NCBI GenBank assembly: GCA_025360395.1
Contig: JANYCH010000039.1
Span: 1 to 14,879 of the forward strand
Length of the DNA stretch: 14,879 nt
Source of the DNA: Cytophagales bacterium
GTDB lineage: Bacteria > Bacteroidota > Bacteroidia > Cytophagales > UBA9547
Direction: 5' to 3'
How positions within the stretch are numbered: position 1 is the first letter of the stretch; every line of letters starts with the position of its first letter. Shown here piece by piece: positions 7,263-14,879 of the stretch. The position numbers and the translations under genes are program-made. The notes under the pieces were generated by a model. It saw only the letters and a program-made list of their open reading frames with translations. It made no database searches and was not told where the DNA came from.

Positions 7263-7292
7263 TTTGACAGGAATATCTGAATAGTATTTTTG
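7263..7292 (+). promoter_or_regulatory. promoter of the RND efflux operon
   Basis: TTTG at 7263-7266, an 18-base spacer, then TATTTTTG at 7285-7292, an exact match to the Bacteroidota TAnnTTTG -7 box with correct spacing. Transcription would start near 7298, leaving only about a dozen bases before the ATG at 7310. It is the best promoter match I found in the window. Confidence 0.65.
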
Positions 7293-7309
7293 AGTATAAT
7301 AAACACTAA

Positions 7310-8710
7310 ATGAAAGTTTTTTACATTTTATCTTCGTTGCTGATCTTTTCCTGTCTACAAGCGTTTTCACAGACGGGAGCATTAGGTTTATCAATCAAAA
7401 ACTGTCTTGAATATGCAGGCGGGAACAGCAGTAACATTAAAGTTGCTAAATATGATGAGCAGATTGCCTTACAGCAGATAAACGAAGTAAAAGGCCGGGC
7501 TGTGCCACAAGCCAATATTACCGGAGGATTTGAAGACAAGCTTATTGTTCCTTTTTTGATTATTCCAGGTGGTTTTGGTGGTTCGCCTTCCGCTTCATCT
7601 CAGAGCGGACAAGGACAAGCATCAACAGAAGCGACTAAAATAAGAATGGGTTATCAGTTTAACACCACCGTAATGGGTGAGGTTACGCAAACAATTATAG
7701 ATCCTTCTCTGGGAGTAGCCTTAAAGGCAGCTAAGGAAGGAAGGCTGCTTTACAGTCAGCAAACACAACAAATCACTGAGGAAACTGCCTTTAACATTGC
7801 TAATGCCTATTACCAGGTTATCGTTCTTCAGAAACAAATGGATCTTCTTCGGGCAAATATGGCAACTGTGACTAAAACTCTGGAAATTACCCAGTTACAG
7901 CTTACTAATGGTGTAGCCAGGCAGGTGGATGTGAACAGGTTAAAAGTAAATGAGAATAATTTGAAGTCACAGATAAACCAATCTGCCCTGGGTTTGGATC
8001 AGGCTTTAAATACACTCAAATTTCAAATGGGTATGCCTTTGAACCAGGCTGTGGTTTTAACAGATACTGCATTGACTTTTACTCCGGAAGACATTTCCTG
8101 GTCAGGAGAAGGTGATAATTTTATAACTAATCGGACAGATTATAAGCTTTTGCAAACAAACCTGAATCTTCAGCAATTAGATAAAGCAAACAATTTACGG
8201 GGATATTATCCCTCACTCACTGCCTATGCCAATTATGGTTACAATGCACAGGGTGCGGAATTTCACATAATTAAAACACCAAACAACCATTGGGTTGATT
8301 ACCGAAACTCTTCAATAGGATTAAGGCTGCGAATTCCAGTTTTTGACGGACTTCAGCGAAATTACAGAAATCAGCAGGCAAAACTAAAAGTAAGTCAATT
8401 GAAGGAGAACATCAATTTGAGTAAACAAAGCATGAACCTTGAAATTGCAAATGCTGTAACACAGTATAAGAATACTCAAAGCAGAATAGAAGCCGAGAAA
8501 CAAAATGTACAGCTTGCTGAGGAAGTTTTTAAGGTTACCCAACTGGAATATAAAGAAGGGGTTACATCATCTATTAACCTGGTAACTTCTGAAATGTCAT
8601 TGAGGGAAGCTCAGAATACTTACACAAATACCTTACTGGATTTTTATAACGCCAGGTTGAACCTGGAAAAAGCAAAAGGCACAATTTTAACATTTTTAAA
8701 CACTAAATAA
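7310..8710 (+). CDS. TolC-like outer-membrane efflux channel
   Basis: Outer-membrane factor of a tripartite RND pump; three copies form a barrel and periplasmic tunnel through which substrates leave the cell. The 466-residue protein begins with a signal peptide (MKVFYILSSLLIFSCLQA, cut near residues 18-21). Two outer-membrane-efflux repeats follow: an N-terminal half with the helices TEETAFNIANAYYQVI and VARQVDVNRLKVNENNLKSQ, and a C-terminal half with LRIPVFDGLQRNYRNQQAK and the helical run to LNLEKAKGT. A Gly/Ser/Gln-rich stretch at residues 87-106 falls in the first barrel region and is probably a surface loop. The Cys at residue 15 follows LIFS, a poor lipobox, so it is probably not a lipoprotein. 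First gene of the operon, 15 bases before the adaptor gene. Confidence 0.93.
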   Translation: MKVFYILSSLLIFSCLQAFSQTGALGLSIKNCLEYAGGNSSNIKVAKYDEQIALQQINEVKGRAVPQANITGGFEDKLIVPFLIIPGGFGGSPSASSQSGQGQASTEATKIRMGYQFNTTVMGEVTQTIIDPSLGVALKAAKEGRLLYSQQTQQITEETAFNIANAYYQVIVLQKQMDLLRANMATVTKTLEITQLQLTNGVARQVDVNRLKVNENNLKSQINQSALGLDQALNTLKFQMGMPLNQAVVLTDTALTFTPEDISWSGEGDNFITNRTDYKLLQTNLNLQQLDKANNLRGYYPSLTAYANYGYNAQGAEFHIIKTPNNHWVDYRNSSIGLRLRIPVFDGLQRNYRNQQAKLKVSQLKENINLSKQSMNLEIANAVTQYKNTQSRIEAEKQNVQLAEEVFKVTQLEYKEGVTSSINLVTSEMSLREAQNTYTNTLLDFYNARLNLEKAKGTILTFLNTK

Positions 8711-8725
8711 ACTAAGGAATTACTT

Positions 8726-9787
8726 ATGAAAAGAACGATTATCATTGTCGTCGTTGTGGTTCTGGTAGGTTTAATCGCCTTCAGGCTTATTTCAAACAAA
8801 AAGCACATAGAATCCAAAAAACAGGTTGTTGACAATTCTAATGTAAGAGTGGCTGTAAATACGGCAAAAGTAGAAAACAAAACGACAGACAGAAGTCTGA
8901 CATTGGTTGGAACAGTGGCTGCCAACCAGGTAATTGATGTGAAATCCGAAGTCGCCGGAAAAATTACCAGCCTTAATTTTAAGCTGGGAGACTTCGTTTC
9001 TAAAGGAAAAGCATTGGGCCATATTGATAATACTATTCGTGAGCTGTCAGTACAAAATGCGGAGCAATCCCTTGCAGATGCCAAGCAGAATTTTGAAAGA
9101 TATAAAAATCTCTATGAAGGCGGGGGGGCAACCAAAGCACAGTTTGACCAGTACAGCCTGGCTTACAATAATGCCAAAATCCAGTTTCAGCAATCTAAAA
9201 AGCAAATGTCAGACGCGGTTATCTCTGCACCTATATCTGGTTATGTAACGGTGAAAGCCGTTGAAGCAGGGGCATTTGTCAATGTAGGTTCTCCTGTTGC
9301 AACTGTTGCTGATGTATCCAGCCTGAAGGTGCAGCTAAATGTTTCTGAAAAAGACATTTATTCAATGAAGGTTGGAGATCAGGTTAAAATTTCTGCAACT
9401 GTTTATCCGGGAATCGATTTCCAAGGAAAGATAAGTTTTATCAGTGTTACGGGCGACGAAGCGCATAATTATCCGGTTGAGATATCAATCAAAAACGATG
9501 CTAAAAATCCTTTGAAGGCCGGCACTTATGTGGATATTTCATTTGGACAGAAAGGAAAAGTAACAGCCTTACAAATCCCAAGAGAAGCCCTTATGGGAAG
9601 TTTAAAAGACGGAAAAGTGTATGTAGTGGATACTAGTACGAAGCTTGCCAGGATTAGAAATGTTGTGATTGGTTTAGACAACGGCTCCAGCCTGGAAGTG
9701 TTGAAAGGTTTGAAAGAAGGGGAAAATGTGATCACGTCTGGTCAGATCAACCTGGCAGACAGCATGAAAGTAAATATTATAAAATAG
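8726..9787 (+). CDS. RND efflux periplasmic adaptor (membrane fusion protein)
   Basis: HlyD/AcrA-family protein that bridges the inner-membrane pump and the outer-membrane channel. The 353 residues start with an uncleaved hydrophobic anchor (4-21, no lipobox Cys). A split lipoyl-like domain follows (VIDVKSEVAGKITSLNFKLGDFV, then VISAPISGYVTVKAVEAGAFV near 165-187), with a helical hairpin between (about 103-160), a beta-barrel domain (about 198-275) and the C-terminal membrane-proximal domain with LQIPREALM. The start has a good ribosome site, TAAGGA at 8713-8718, unusual for this window. A run of seven G at 9122-9128 lies in the codons for EGGGAT in the hairpin; the frame is intact as read. 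The pump gene begins four bases after the stop. Confidence 0.93.
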   Translation: MKRTIIIVVVVVLVGLIAFRLISNKKHIESKKQVVDNSNVRVAVNTAKVENKTTDRSLTLVGTVAANQVIDVKSEVAGKITSLNFKLGDFVSKGKALGHIDNTIRELSVQNAEQSLADAKQNFERYKNLYEGGGATKAQFDQYSLAYNNAKIQFQQSKKQMSDAVISAPISGYVTVKAVEAGAFVNVGSPVATVADVSSLKVQLNVSEKDIYSMKVGDQVKISATVYPGIDFQGKISFISVTGDEAHNYPVEISIKNDAKNPLKAGTYVDISFGQKGKVTALQIPREALMGSLKDGKVYVVDTSTKLARIRNVVIGLDNGSSLEVLKGLKEGENVITSGQINLADSMKVNIIK

Positions 9788-9791
9788 CGAA

Positions 9792-12700
9792 ATGGGAATT
9801 ACTGAAATATCAATAAAACGCCCTGCCCTGGTCATCGTGGTATTTACGGTGTTGGGGATACTTGGCTTTATAAGCTATAAACAGCTTAATTATAATTTGT
9901 TGCCAAAGTTTGAGGCGCCTGTTGTATCTGTTGTAACACTTTATCCCGGTGCAGCAGCAGGCGAAGTAGAAACTTCAGTTACTAAAAAAGTGGAAGATGC
10001 CCTTTCCTCTCTCGAAAACCTGGATAAGATAACTTCTGTTTCCCAGGAAGGAATTTCAATGGTCACTATCCAGTTGTTGCAGGCCGCAGATGTAGATCAG
10101 TCTATTCAGAATGCACAGCGAAAGGTAAATGCAATCATGTTTACCCTGCCTGACGAAGTGGAAGCACCGATGCTAAACAAGTTCTCCACAGACGATTTCC
10201 CAATCATGCAAATGGGATTAACAGCCAACATGAACCCTACCGAATTTTTCAAACTGGTGGAAGACAGGATTCAGCCTCAACTGGCAAAAGTGGAAGGCGT
10301 TGGGCAAATTAGAATCGTTGGTGGTGATGAAAGACAGATCAAAATTAATGTTGATCCGGATAAGCTGAATGCTTTCCATATATCACTTGCCCAGGTAACA
10401 CAAACAATACTTAATGCCAACCAGGATTTCCCGACCGGAAAAGTAGAAACAACTGAACAGCAATACAGCTTACGTGTCGCAGCAAAATTTACCTCACTTG
10501 ACCAAATCAGAAAATTGGTAGTAGCTACTTTACCTAACGGCAGCCGGGTAACACTACAGGATGTGGCTGAAGTTGAAAACGGAATTGCAGACAAAACTAC
10601 GATAAACAGGATTGACGGAAATACCTCTATTGGTTTTGTGGTTCAAAAGCAAACTGACGCAAACGCTGTAGATGTAAGCGCCAAGGTCCGTAAAGAGATT
10701 TCTAAGATTGAAGAAACTTACAAGGCCAACGGAATGAAGTTCAGTATAGCGAACGACAGTTCTATTTACACACTTGCATCGGCAGACGCGGTAACGCATG
10801 ATTTAATGCTGGCGGTGGTAATTGTGGCATTTGTGATGCTGGTTTTTCTTCACAGTTTGAGAAGTTCATTGATCGTAATGGTAGCCATTCCTGCTTCCAT
10901 GATTTCCACCTTCATTCTGATGTATGTTTGTCATTTTTCACTTAACCTCATGACGCTGATGGCCTTATCATTGGTTGTGGGAATCTTGGTGGATGACTCT
11001 ATTGTGGTGTTAGAGAATATTTACCGCCATATGGAAATGGGGAAAGACAAGCGCACAGCCGCTTTGGAAGGTCGAAATGAAATAGGGTTTACTGCGCTGG
11101 CAATTACACTTGTTGACGTTGTGGTGTTCCTTCCAATGTCTATGGTTTCAGGAATGATAGGAAATATTGTCCGTGAATTTTCGCTGGTTGTGGTATTTTC
11201 TACTCTGATGAGTTTGTTTGTTTCTTTTACTATCACCCCAATGCTAGCCTCCCGCTTTGGAAAGCTGAATCATTTTACTAATGAAACATTGTGGGGAAGA
11301 ATCTCTCTGGGATTTGAAAATTGGTTCAATAATTTACAGGCCGCTTATGGAAACATTCTGGAATGGGCATTGACACATCGAAAAACTGTTTATTTAGTAA
11401 CCTTCGTACTTTTTATTGGTTCTATAGCACTGGTTCCAACCGGCTTTGTGGGAACTGAGTTTTTTGCTCAGGCAGACAGGGGTGAACTTGTTGTTTCTCT
11501 GGAACTGGAACCTCAGGTAAATCTTTACCAGAACAACCAGATCACCAGGAAGGTTGAAAACATGATCCTTGCCAGACCGGAAGTGAAAAGGGTATTTAGC
11601 AATGTGGGTTATTCCGGGACACAAATGGCAGGTTCCGCTACCAATTACCGTTCTGAAATGACAGTCATTTTAAAGGACAAAAAAGACCGGGTAATGTCTA
11701 CCGAGGATTTTGGAAATGACATTAAAAAGCAAATTAGTCAGATTGCTGGAGTAAAAGCCAAAGCAGCACCAGTGGGAATTACAGGAAATGCAAATCAGGC
11801 TCCTATTCAAATTGTTGTGAAAGGAACAGATGTAGTGAAGGTTAGAGAAGCTGCTGAATTAGTGCTTTCAGTCGCACAGAAAGTGCCCGGAGTAACTGAT
11901 GCTGAGTTATCTACTGAAGATCCAAAGCCGGAATTACAGGTAAAAATTGACCGTGACCGCATGGCTGCCTTAGGCCTTTCAGTAGCGGAAGTAGGTTCTA
12001 CTTTACAGACTGCTTTCAGCGGAAACGATAATTCTAAATATAGAGAAGGCCAGTTTGAATATGACATCAATATATCGCTGGATAAGTTTAACCGGAAAAA
12101 TGCCGATGATGTAAGCAGCATTGGCTTTATTAATCAGAAAGGGCAATTAATCACCTTGAATCAGTTTGCTACAGTTACTCAGGAACCTGGTGCGACCAAA
12201 CTTGAAAGAAGGGACAGAGTAGCCTCTATCACAGTTAATTCTCAGGTAATTGGCAGGCCGGTAGGAACTGTGGGTGCCGATATTAAAAACATTATGGCAG
12301 GAAAAACATTACCAGAAGGTGTTTCCATAGAATATGCAGGTTCGCTCCAGCAGCAATCAGACGCTTTTGGGAGTTTGGGAATGGCCATGGGAGTTGCTAT
12401 CATCTTTGTGTACCTGATTATGGTCGCGCTATATGATTCTTTCCTTTATCCATTTATTGTACTGTTCTCATTGCCGGTGGCATTGATCGGAGCTTTACTT
12501 GCCTTAGCGCTGGCACTTCAAAACCTGAGCATTTTTGCTATTATCGGGATGATCATGCTCATGGGTCTGGTAGCAAAAAATGCCATTTTAATAGTGGACT
12601 TTACCAATCATTTGAAAGAGCAAGGCCATTCTGTGCATGATGCGCTTGTAGAATCTGGCAAAGAACGTTTACGCCCAATTTTGATGACAACTTTCGCCAT

Positions 12701-12905
12701 GATTTTTGGGATGTTGCCTATTGCCCTTGCTTCCGGCGCTGGTGCTGAAACCAAGAATGGTTTGGCTTGGGTTATCATTGGGGGATTAACGAGTTCGCTT
12801 CTGCTTACCCTGGTTTTGGTCCCCGCTGCTTATATGAGTTTTGAAAGAATAATAGAAAGGGTAAAAAAATTGTTCAGGAAAAAAGAGGTTAATCTCGCAG
12901 TTTAA
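9792..12905 (+). CDS. AcrB-family RND efflux pump, inner-membrane subunit
   Basis: Proton-driven exporter of the hydrophobe/amphiphile efflux class. The 1037 residues show the family plan: first membrane helix at about 11-29 after the conserved ISIKRPAL start, a large periplasmic loop, helices from about 337 to 490, a second loop, then helices from about 863 to the C-terminus. The proton-relay residues are present: the Asp pair D401-D402 in LVVGILVDDSIVVLENIYRH (helix 4) and K929 in LMGLVAKNAILIVDF (helix 10), with the GKERLRPILMTTFAM segment after it. The basic tail (VKKLFRKKE) faces the cytoplasm. The substrate cannot be read from the sequence; drugs, bile salts or dyes are family possibilities. 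No regulator gene lies beside the operon and no clear terminator follows it. Confidence 0.95.
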   Translation: MGITEISIKRPALVIVVFTVLGILGFISYKQLNYNLLPKFEAPVVSVVTLYPGAAAGEVETSVTKKVEDALSSLENLDKITSVSQEGISMVTIQLLQAADVDQSIQNAQRKVNAIMFTLPDEVEAPMLNKFSTDDFPIMQMGLTANMNPTEFFKLVEDRIQPQLAKVEGVGQIRIVGGDERQIKINVDPDKLNAFHISLAQVTQTILNANQDFPTGKVETTEQQYSLRVAAKFTSLDQIRKLVVATLPNGSRVTLQDVAEVENGIADKTTINRIDGNTSIGFVVQKQTDANAVDVSAKVRKEISKIEETYKANGMKFSIANDSSIYTLASADAVTHDLMLAVVIVAFVMLVFLHSLRSSLIVMVAIPASMISTFILMYVCHFSLNLMTLMALSLVVGILVDDSIVVLENIYRHMEMGKDKRTAALEGRNEIGFTALAITLVDVVVFLPMSMVSGMIGNIVREFSLVVVFSTLMSLFVSFTITPMLASRFGKLNHFTNETLWGRISLGFENWFNNLQAAYGNILEWALTHRKTVYLVTFVLFIGSIALVPTGFVGTEFFAQADRGELVVSLELEPQVNLYQNNQITRKVENMILARPEVKRVFSNVGYSGTQMAGSATNYRSEMTVILKDKKDRVMSTEDFGNDIKKQISQIAGVKAKAAPVGITGNANQAPIQIVVKGTDVVKVREAAELVLSVAQKVPGVTDAELSTEDPKPELQVKIDRDRMAALGLSVAEVGSTLQTAFSGNDNSKYREGQFEYDINISLDKFNRKNADDVSSIGFINQKGQLITLNQFATVTQEPGATKLERRDRVASITVNSQVIGRPVGTVGADIKNIMAGKTLPEGVSIEYAGSLQQQSDAFGSLGMAMGVAIIFVYLIMVALYDSFLYPFIVLFSLPVALIGALLALALALQNLSIFAIIGMIMLMGLVAKNAILIVDFTNHLKEQGHSVHDALVESGKERLRPILMTTFAMIFGMLPIALASGAGAETKNGLAWVIIGGLTSSLLLTLVLVPAAYMSFERIIERVKKLFRKKEVNLAV

Positions 12906-13159
12906 TACCCCATTTCCATTAATCCATTTATTACCAGTAACATACATTTCATATTGGAAGGTCTAGTTTTCTTAACAAAACAGCCTGAAAGGTTCAATAA
13001 CTATAATCTGACGTGTGGAAATATATGATTCAGTAACATGACAACACTTAAAACATTAATTAACTATATTAATAATTTTGTGGCCAGTTAAAAGAGGTTT
13101 CATTTTGAGGAGGCTGAATTCAGCATATGCAAATTGATTAACCTGCCGATTCAAAATAG
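12906..13159. other. gene-poor spacer with two overlapping palindromes
   Basis: Between the convergent pump and cysteine desulfurase genes I find no credible gene or terminator. A perfect palindrome GCTGAATTCAGC (13113-13124) overlaps a second, GCATATGC (13123-13130). A strong AGGAGG lies at 13108-13113, but the ATG after it opens a four-codon frame only. A TAATTTTG box at 13073-13080 matches the -7 consensus without a -33 partner. These may be remnants or a small RNA, or chance. Confidence 0.4.
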
Positions 13160-14284
13160 CTATTTAAACAATCTTTGTAAAACAGCAATAGTTTGGTCAA
13201 TTTCCTGAACCGTATTGTATTTACTTAAAGAAAATCTAATTACACCTCTGTCTTCTTCAATTCCTAAAGCATTTAAGACATGGGATCCAGCAACTGCCCC
13301 ACTTGTGCATGCGCTACCACCTGAAACAGAAATCTTCTCAATATCGAGGTTGAAAAGAAGCATTTCGTTAACCTCATGTTTAGGAGTTGAAATACTAATC
13401 ACGTGTGGTAGGCTATTTTGAGAAAGACAATCACCGTTAAATTCCAGATTCACTATTTCTTTTAACCTGGCAATAAAATAAGATTTTAAGGAAACAAGTT
13501 CTGACCTTTTTACCTCCATATCCTGGTTTGCTATTTCAAGGGCCCTGGCAAGGCCAACCGCACCTGCAATGTTTTCAGTTCCTCCGCGCATGTTCCTTTC
13601 CTGGGAACCACCATGAATAATTGGGCCAATCTTATTTTCAGAATTGATATAAATGAATCCTATCCCCTTTGGACCGTGAAATTTATGTGCTGAACCGACT
13701 AAAAAATCTATTTTAAGTTTTTGAAGATCAAATGGAAAATGACCAATCGTCTGAACAGTATCTGAGTGAAGCAAAGCATTATGTTTTTTGCACAAAAACG
13801 ACACTTCATGCAAATCGAGCATATTTCCTATTTCATTATTGCCATGCATTAAACTTACTAAACAGCCGGAATTAGCAGCTAAAATCTTTTCCAAGCTTTT
13901 CAGGCTTACTATTCCTTTTTTGTTTAGTTCAACCAAATGAATTTTCACAAACCCATTGTTATCCAGCCATTCAGCAGTATGCAAAACCGCATGATGTTCT
14001 ATGGAGGAAGTAATAATGTTTTTAATATCCAGTGAAAAAACGCTTCCGGTTAAAGCAAGGTTGTCGGCTTCTGTCGCCCCTGATGTGAAGAATATTTCTG
14101 ATGGTGAGCAGTTTAGCAACTTAGCAACTGTTTTTCTTGCATTCTCAATGGCAGACCTGGCCTGCCTTCCATGAGAGTGGATAGAGGAAGGATTCCCAAA
14201 AGCAGTTTCAAAATAAGGCAACATAGCCTCAATTACTTCCTTATCAACGGGAGTTGTGGCGGCATTGTCTAAATAAATGTGCAT
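13160..14284 (-). CDS. cysteine desulfurase (NifS/IscS type, class V aminotransferase fold)
   Basis: PLP enzyme that removes sulfur from L-cysteine as a protein-bound persulfide for iron-sulfur clusters, tRNA thiolation or cofactors. The 374-residue protein starts with YLDNAATTP and has the PLP-binding residues in place: the His in SSIEHHAV (H97, corresponding to the IscS stacking His), the Asp in HSDTVQTIG (D175), and the Schiff-base Lys in GSAHKFHGPKG (K201). The sulfur-accepting Cys is C326 in SGGSACTSGA, and RGGTENI is also present. This group-I layout fits NifS/IscS; SufS is less likely because of the active-site loop. No iscU, iscA or nifU gene is in the window, so its acceptor is unknown and no symbol is assigned. 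Start 14284 puts the conserved IYLDNAATTP at residue 3. Confidence 0.93.
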   Translation of the reverse strand: MHIYLDNAATTPVDKEVIEAMLPYFETAFGNPSSIHSHGRQARSAIENARKTVAKLLNCSPSEIFFTSGATEADNLALTGSVFSLDIKNIITSSIEHHAVLHTAEWLDNNGFVKIHLVELNKKGIVSLKSLEKILAANSGCLVSLMHGNNEIGNMLDLHEVSFLCKKHNALLHSDTVQTIGHFPFDLQKLKIDFLVGSAHKFHGPKGIGFIYINSENKIGPIIHGGSQERNMRGGTENIAGAVGLARALEIANQDMEVKRSELVSLKSYFIARLKEIVNLEFNGDCLSQNSLPHVISISTPKHEVNEMLLFNLDIEKISVSGGSACTSGAVAGSHVLNALGIEEDRGVIRFSLSKYNTVQEIDQTIAVLQRLFK

Positions 14285-14467
14285 AAAGGAACAAGTACTG
14301 GTTTACAGATTTTAAAATTAACAAGAATCCAGATGCTATTTGCTGATTCGTATACCAATTGCCAAAAGTCTTGAATCATTACTTCAATTGGGTATTTAGG
14401 ATAATTAAAAATCTTAATACTATAATCTGAACTTTAAGCCTTTTATATATGAGAGAATCATACATTT

Positions 14468-14494
14468 TTTGTTTTTACGAAATCGCTATCTTTA
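14468..14494 (+). promoter_or_regulatory. possible parE promoter
   Basis: TTTG at 14468-14471 and TATCTTTA at 14487-14494, one mismatch from TAnnTTTG. The spacer of 15 bases is shorter than usual. Transcription from here would place the 14503-14535 hairpin at the very start of the parE leader. Confidence 0.35.
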
Positions 14495-14502
14495 CAATTG
14501 TC

Positions 14503-14535
14503 AACTCTGACAAAGTTCCAAACTTTGTAAGAGTT
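14503..14535. repeat. imperfect hairpin in the parE leader
   Basis: AACTCT-G-ACAAAGTT, loop CCA, AACTTTGT-A-AGAGTT: 14 paired positions with one mismatch, ending 20 bases before the parE ATG. As RNA it would form a stable stem in the 5' leader. The core ACAAAGTT/AACTTTGT looks like a mobile or repeated intergenic palindrome, but no second copy is visible in this window. Confidence 0.65.
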
Positions 14536-14555
14536 CTACCTCAACTTTAACAAAA

Positions 14556-14879
14556 ATGGCCGAAGTAATTTATAATGACGACAGCATCAAGTCTTTAGAC
14601 TGGCGGGAACATATTCGTTTACGTCCCGGGATGTACATTGGAAAATTAGGTGATGGATCAGCGTACGACGACGGTATTTATGTTTTAGTAAAAGAAATAC
14701 TCGATAACTCTATCGATGAGCATGTGATGGGAAATGGAAAAACCATTGAAATTAAAGTTACTGACCACAGGGTTGAAGTAAGGGACTACGGACGGGGAAT
14801 TCCTTTGGGAAAGGTTATTGATTGTGTATCAAAAATTAATATCTTCGGAAACCTGATCGGCGAGTTTGCCCACGATTTG
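14556..14879 (+). CDS. parE: DNA topoisomerase IV subunit B, N-terminal fragment (3' truncated by window)
   Basis: ATPase subunit of a type II topoisomerase that decatenates and relaxes DNA. The first 95 residues, MAEVIYNDDSIKSLDWREHIRL by position, show the GHKL nucleotide-binding site: RPGMYIG, then KEILDNSIDE with the catalytic Glu and Asn, and EVRDYGRGIPLGKV with the ATP-binding Asp and glycine box, then VSKIN. The wording (KLGDGS, DDGIYVLVKE, RDYGRGIPLGKVID) fits Bacteroidota ParE better than GyrB, but only the N-terminus is available. After VSKIN the family normally continues TGGKYDS; here the last 13 codons read IFGNLIGEFAHDL, which does not match. That tail may be an assembly artefact, so coding should be trusted to 14840 only. 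Confidence 0.85.
   Translation, partial: MAEVIYNDDSIKSLDWREHIRLRPGMYIGKLGDGSAYDDGIYVLVKEILDNSIDEHVMGNGKTIEIKVTDHRVEVRDYGRGIPLGKVIDCVSKINIFGNLIGEFAHDL
14841..14879 (+). other. window-end segment not matching ParE
   Basis: The final 39 bases are about 51% GC (20 of 39), richer than the flanking gene, and in the parE frame encode IFGNLIGEFAHDL instead of the near-invariant TGGKYDS region. The ending GEFAHDL resembles the H-box of some histidine kinases (AHDxxN style). A chimeric contig end is the simplest explanation; a real variant or insertion is not excluded. Confidence 0.5.

Noticed and set aside
7310..7372. Outer-membrane channel as a lipoprotein through Cys15
   Set aside because: The preceding residues LIFS fit the lipobox poorly and a normal signal-peptidase site lies just after.
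7173..7394. Minus-strand open frame covering the efflux promoter and signal peptide codons
   Set aside because: No recognisable product; overlaps the promoter and the start of a well-supported gene.
8644..9084. Open frame of 146 codons on the minus strand under the adaptor gene
   Set aside because: It lies antisense to clear tolC-like and adaptor coding sequence, its product is low-complexity (Thr/Ser/Phe/Leu-rich) and it has no family motif.
13038..13088. Sixteen-codon open frame in the spacer after the pump gene
   Set aside because: Too short, no ribosome site and no motif; indistinguishable from chance.
14841..14879. Intein insertion into parE
   Set aside because: The first residue after VSKIN is Ile, whereas inteins begin with Cys, Ser or occasionally other nucleophiles, and no splicing block is visible in the short tail.
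1..14879. tRNA, rRNA, CRISPR array, transposase or phage genes
   Set aside because: No cloverleaf, rRNA-like stretch, regularly spaced repeats, or recombinase motifs were seen on either strand.

Overview
The window looks like chromosomal housekeeping DNA from a member of the Bacteroidota. The reasons are: AT-rich DNA (about 40% GC by eye); mostly weak Shine-Dalgarno signals; a promoter before the efflux operon that fits the Bacteroidota TTG-N17-23-TAnnTTTG form; and the Bacteroidota style of several proteins, including LeuRS, ParE, ArgB and the TolC/HlyD/AcrB set. Genus cannot be read from the sequence. Both ends cut through genes: leuS lacks its N-terminal half and parE has only its first ~108 codons.

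Layout. (1) 2-1345 (+): the 3' half of leuS, which converges on argB (1430-2245, -); a hairpin terminator lies between them. (2) 2370-3412 (-): dcd followed by a small secreted Spy-like protein, ending at a strong intrinsic terminator (2293-2318). (3) 3413-3597: a divergent promoter region with an 18-bp inverted repeat. (4) 3598-4443 (+): accD, whose stop lies one base from the stop of a convergent carbonic anhydrase gene. (5) 4445-7078 (-): rlmN, a bestrophin-family channel gene and a beta-carbonic anhydrase gene, all in one direction; the last two overlap by ATGA. (6) 7079-7309: divergent region with a good promoter and nested inverted repeats. (7) 7310-12905 (+): a complete tripartite RND efflux operon (outer-membrane channel, periplasmic adaptor, inner-membrane pump) with no local regulator gene. 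(8) 12906-13159: gene-poor spacer. (9) 13160-14284 (-): a cysteine desulfurase. (10) 14285-14555: a leader with a long imperfect hairpin, then parE (14556 to the end).

Functionally the region mixes translation and RNA modification (leuS, rlmN), arginine synthesis (argB), nucleotide supply (dcd), fatty-acid synthesis (accD), CO2/bicarbonate handling (carbonic anhydrase plus bestrophin), efflux, sulfur mobilisation and DNA topology. The most suggestive link is the translationally coupled bestrophin and carbonic anhydrase pair, which could be a bicarbonate transport and interconversion unit and sits beside accD, whose enzyme complex consumes bicarbonate. I found no mobile element, CRISPR array, tRNA or rRNA. 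The last 39 bases of the window do not look like ParE and may mark an assembly join.
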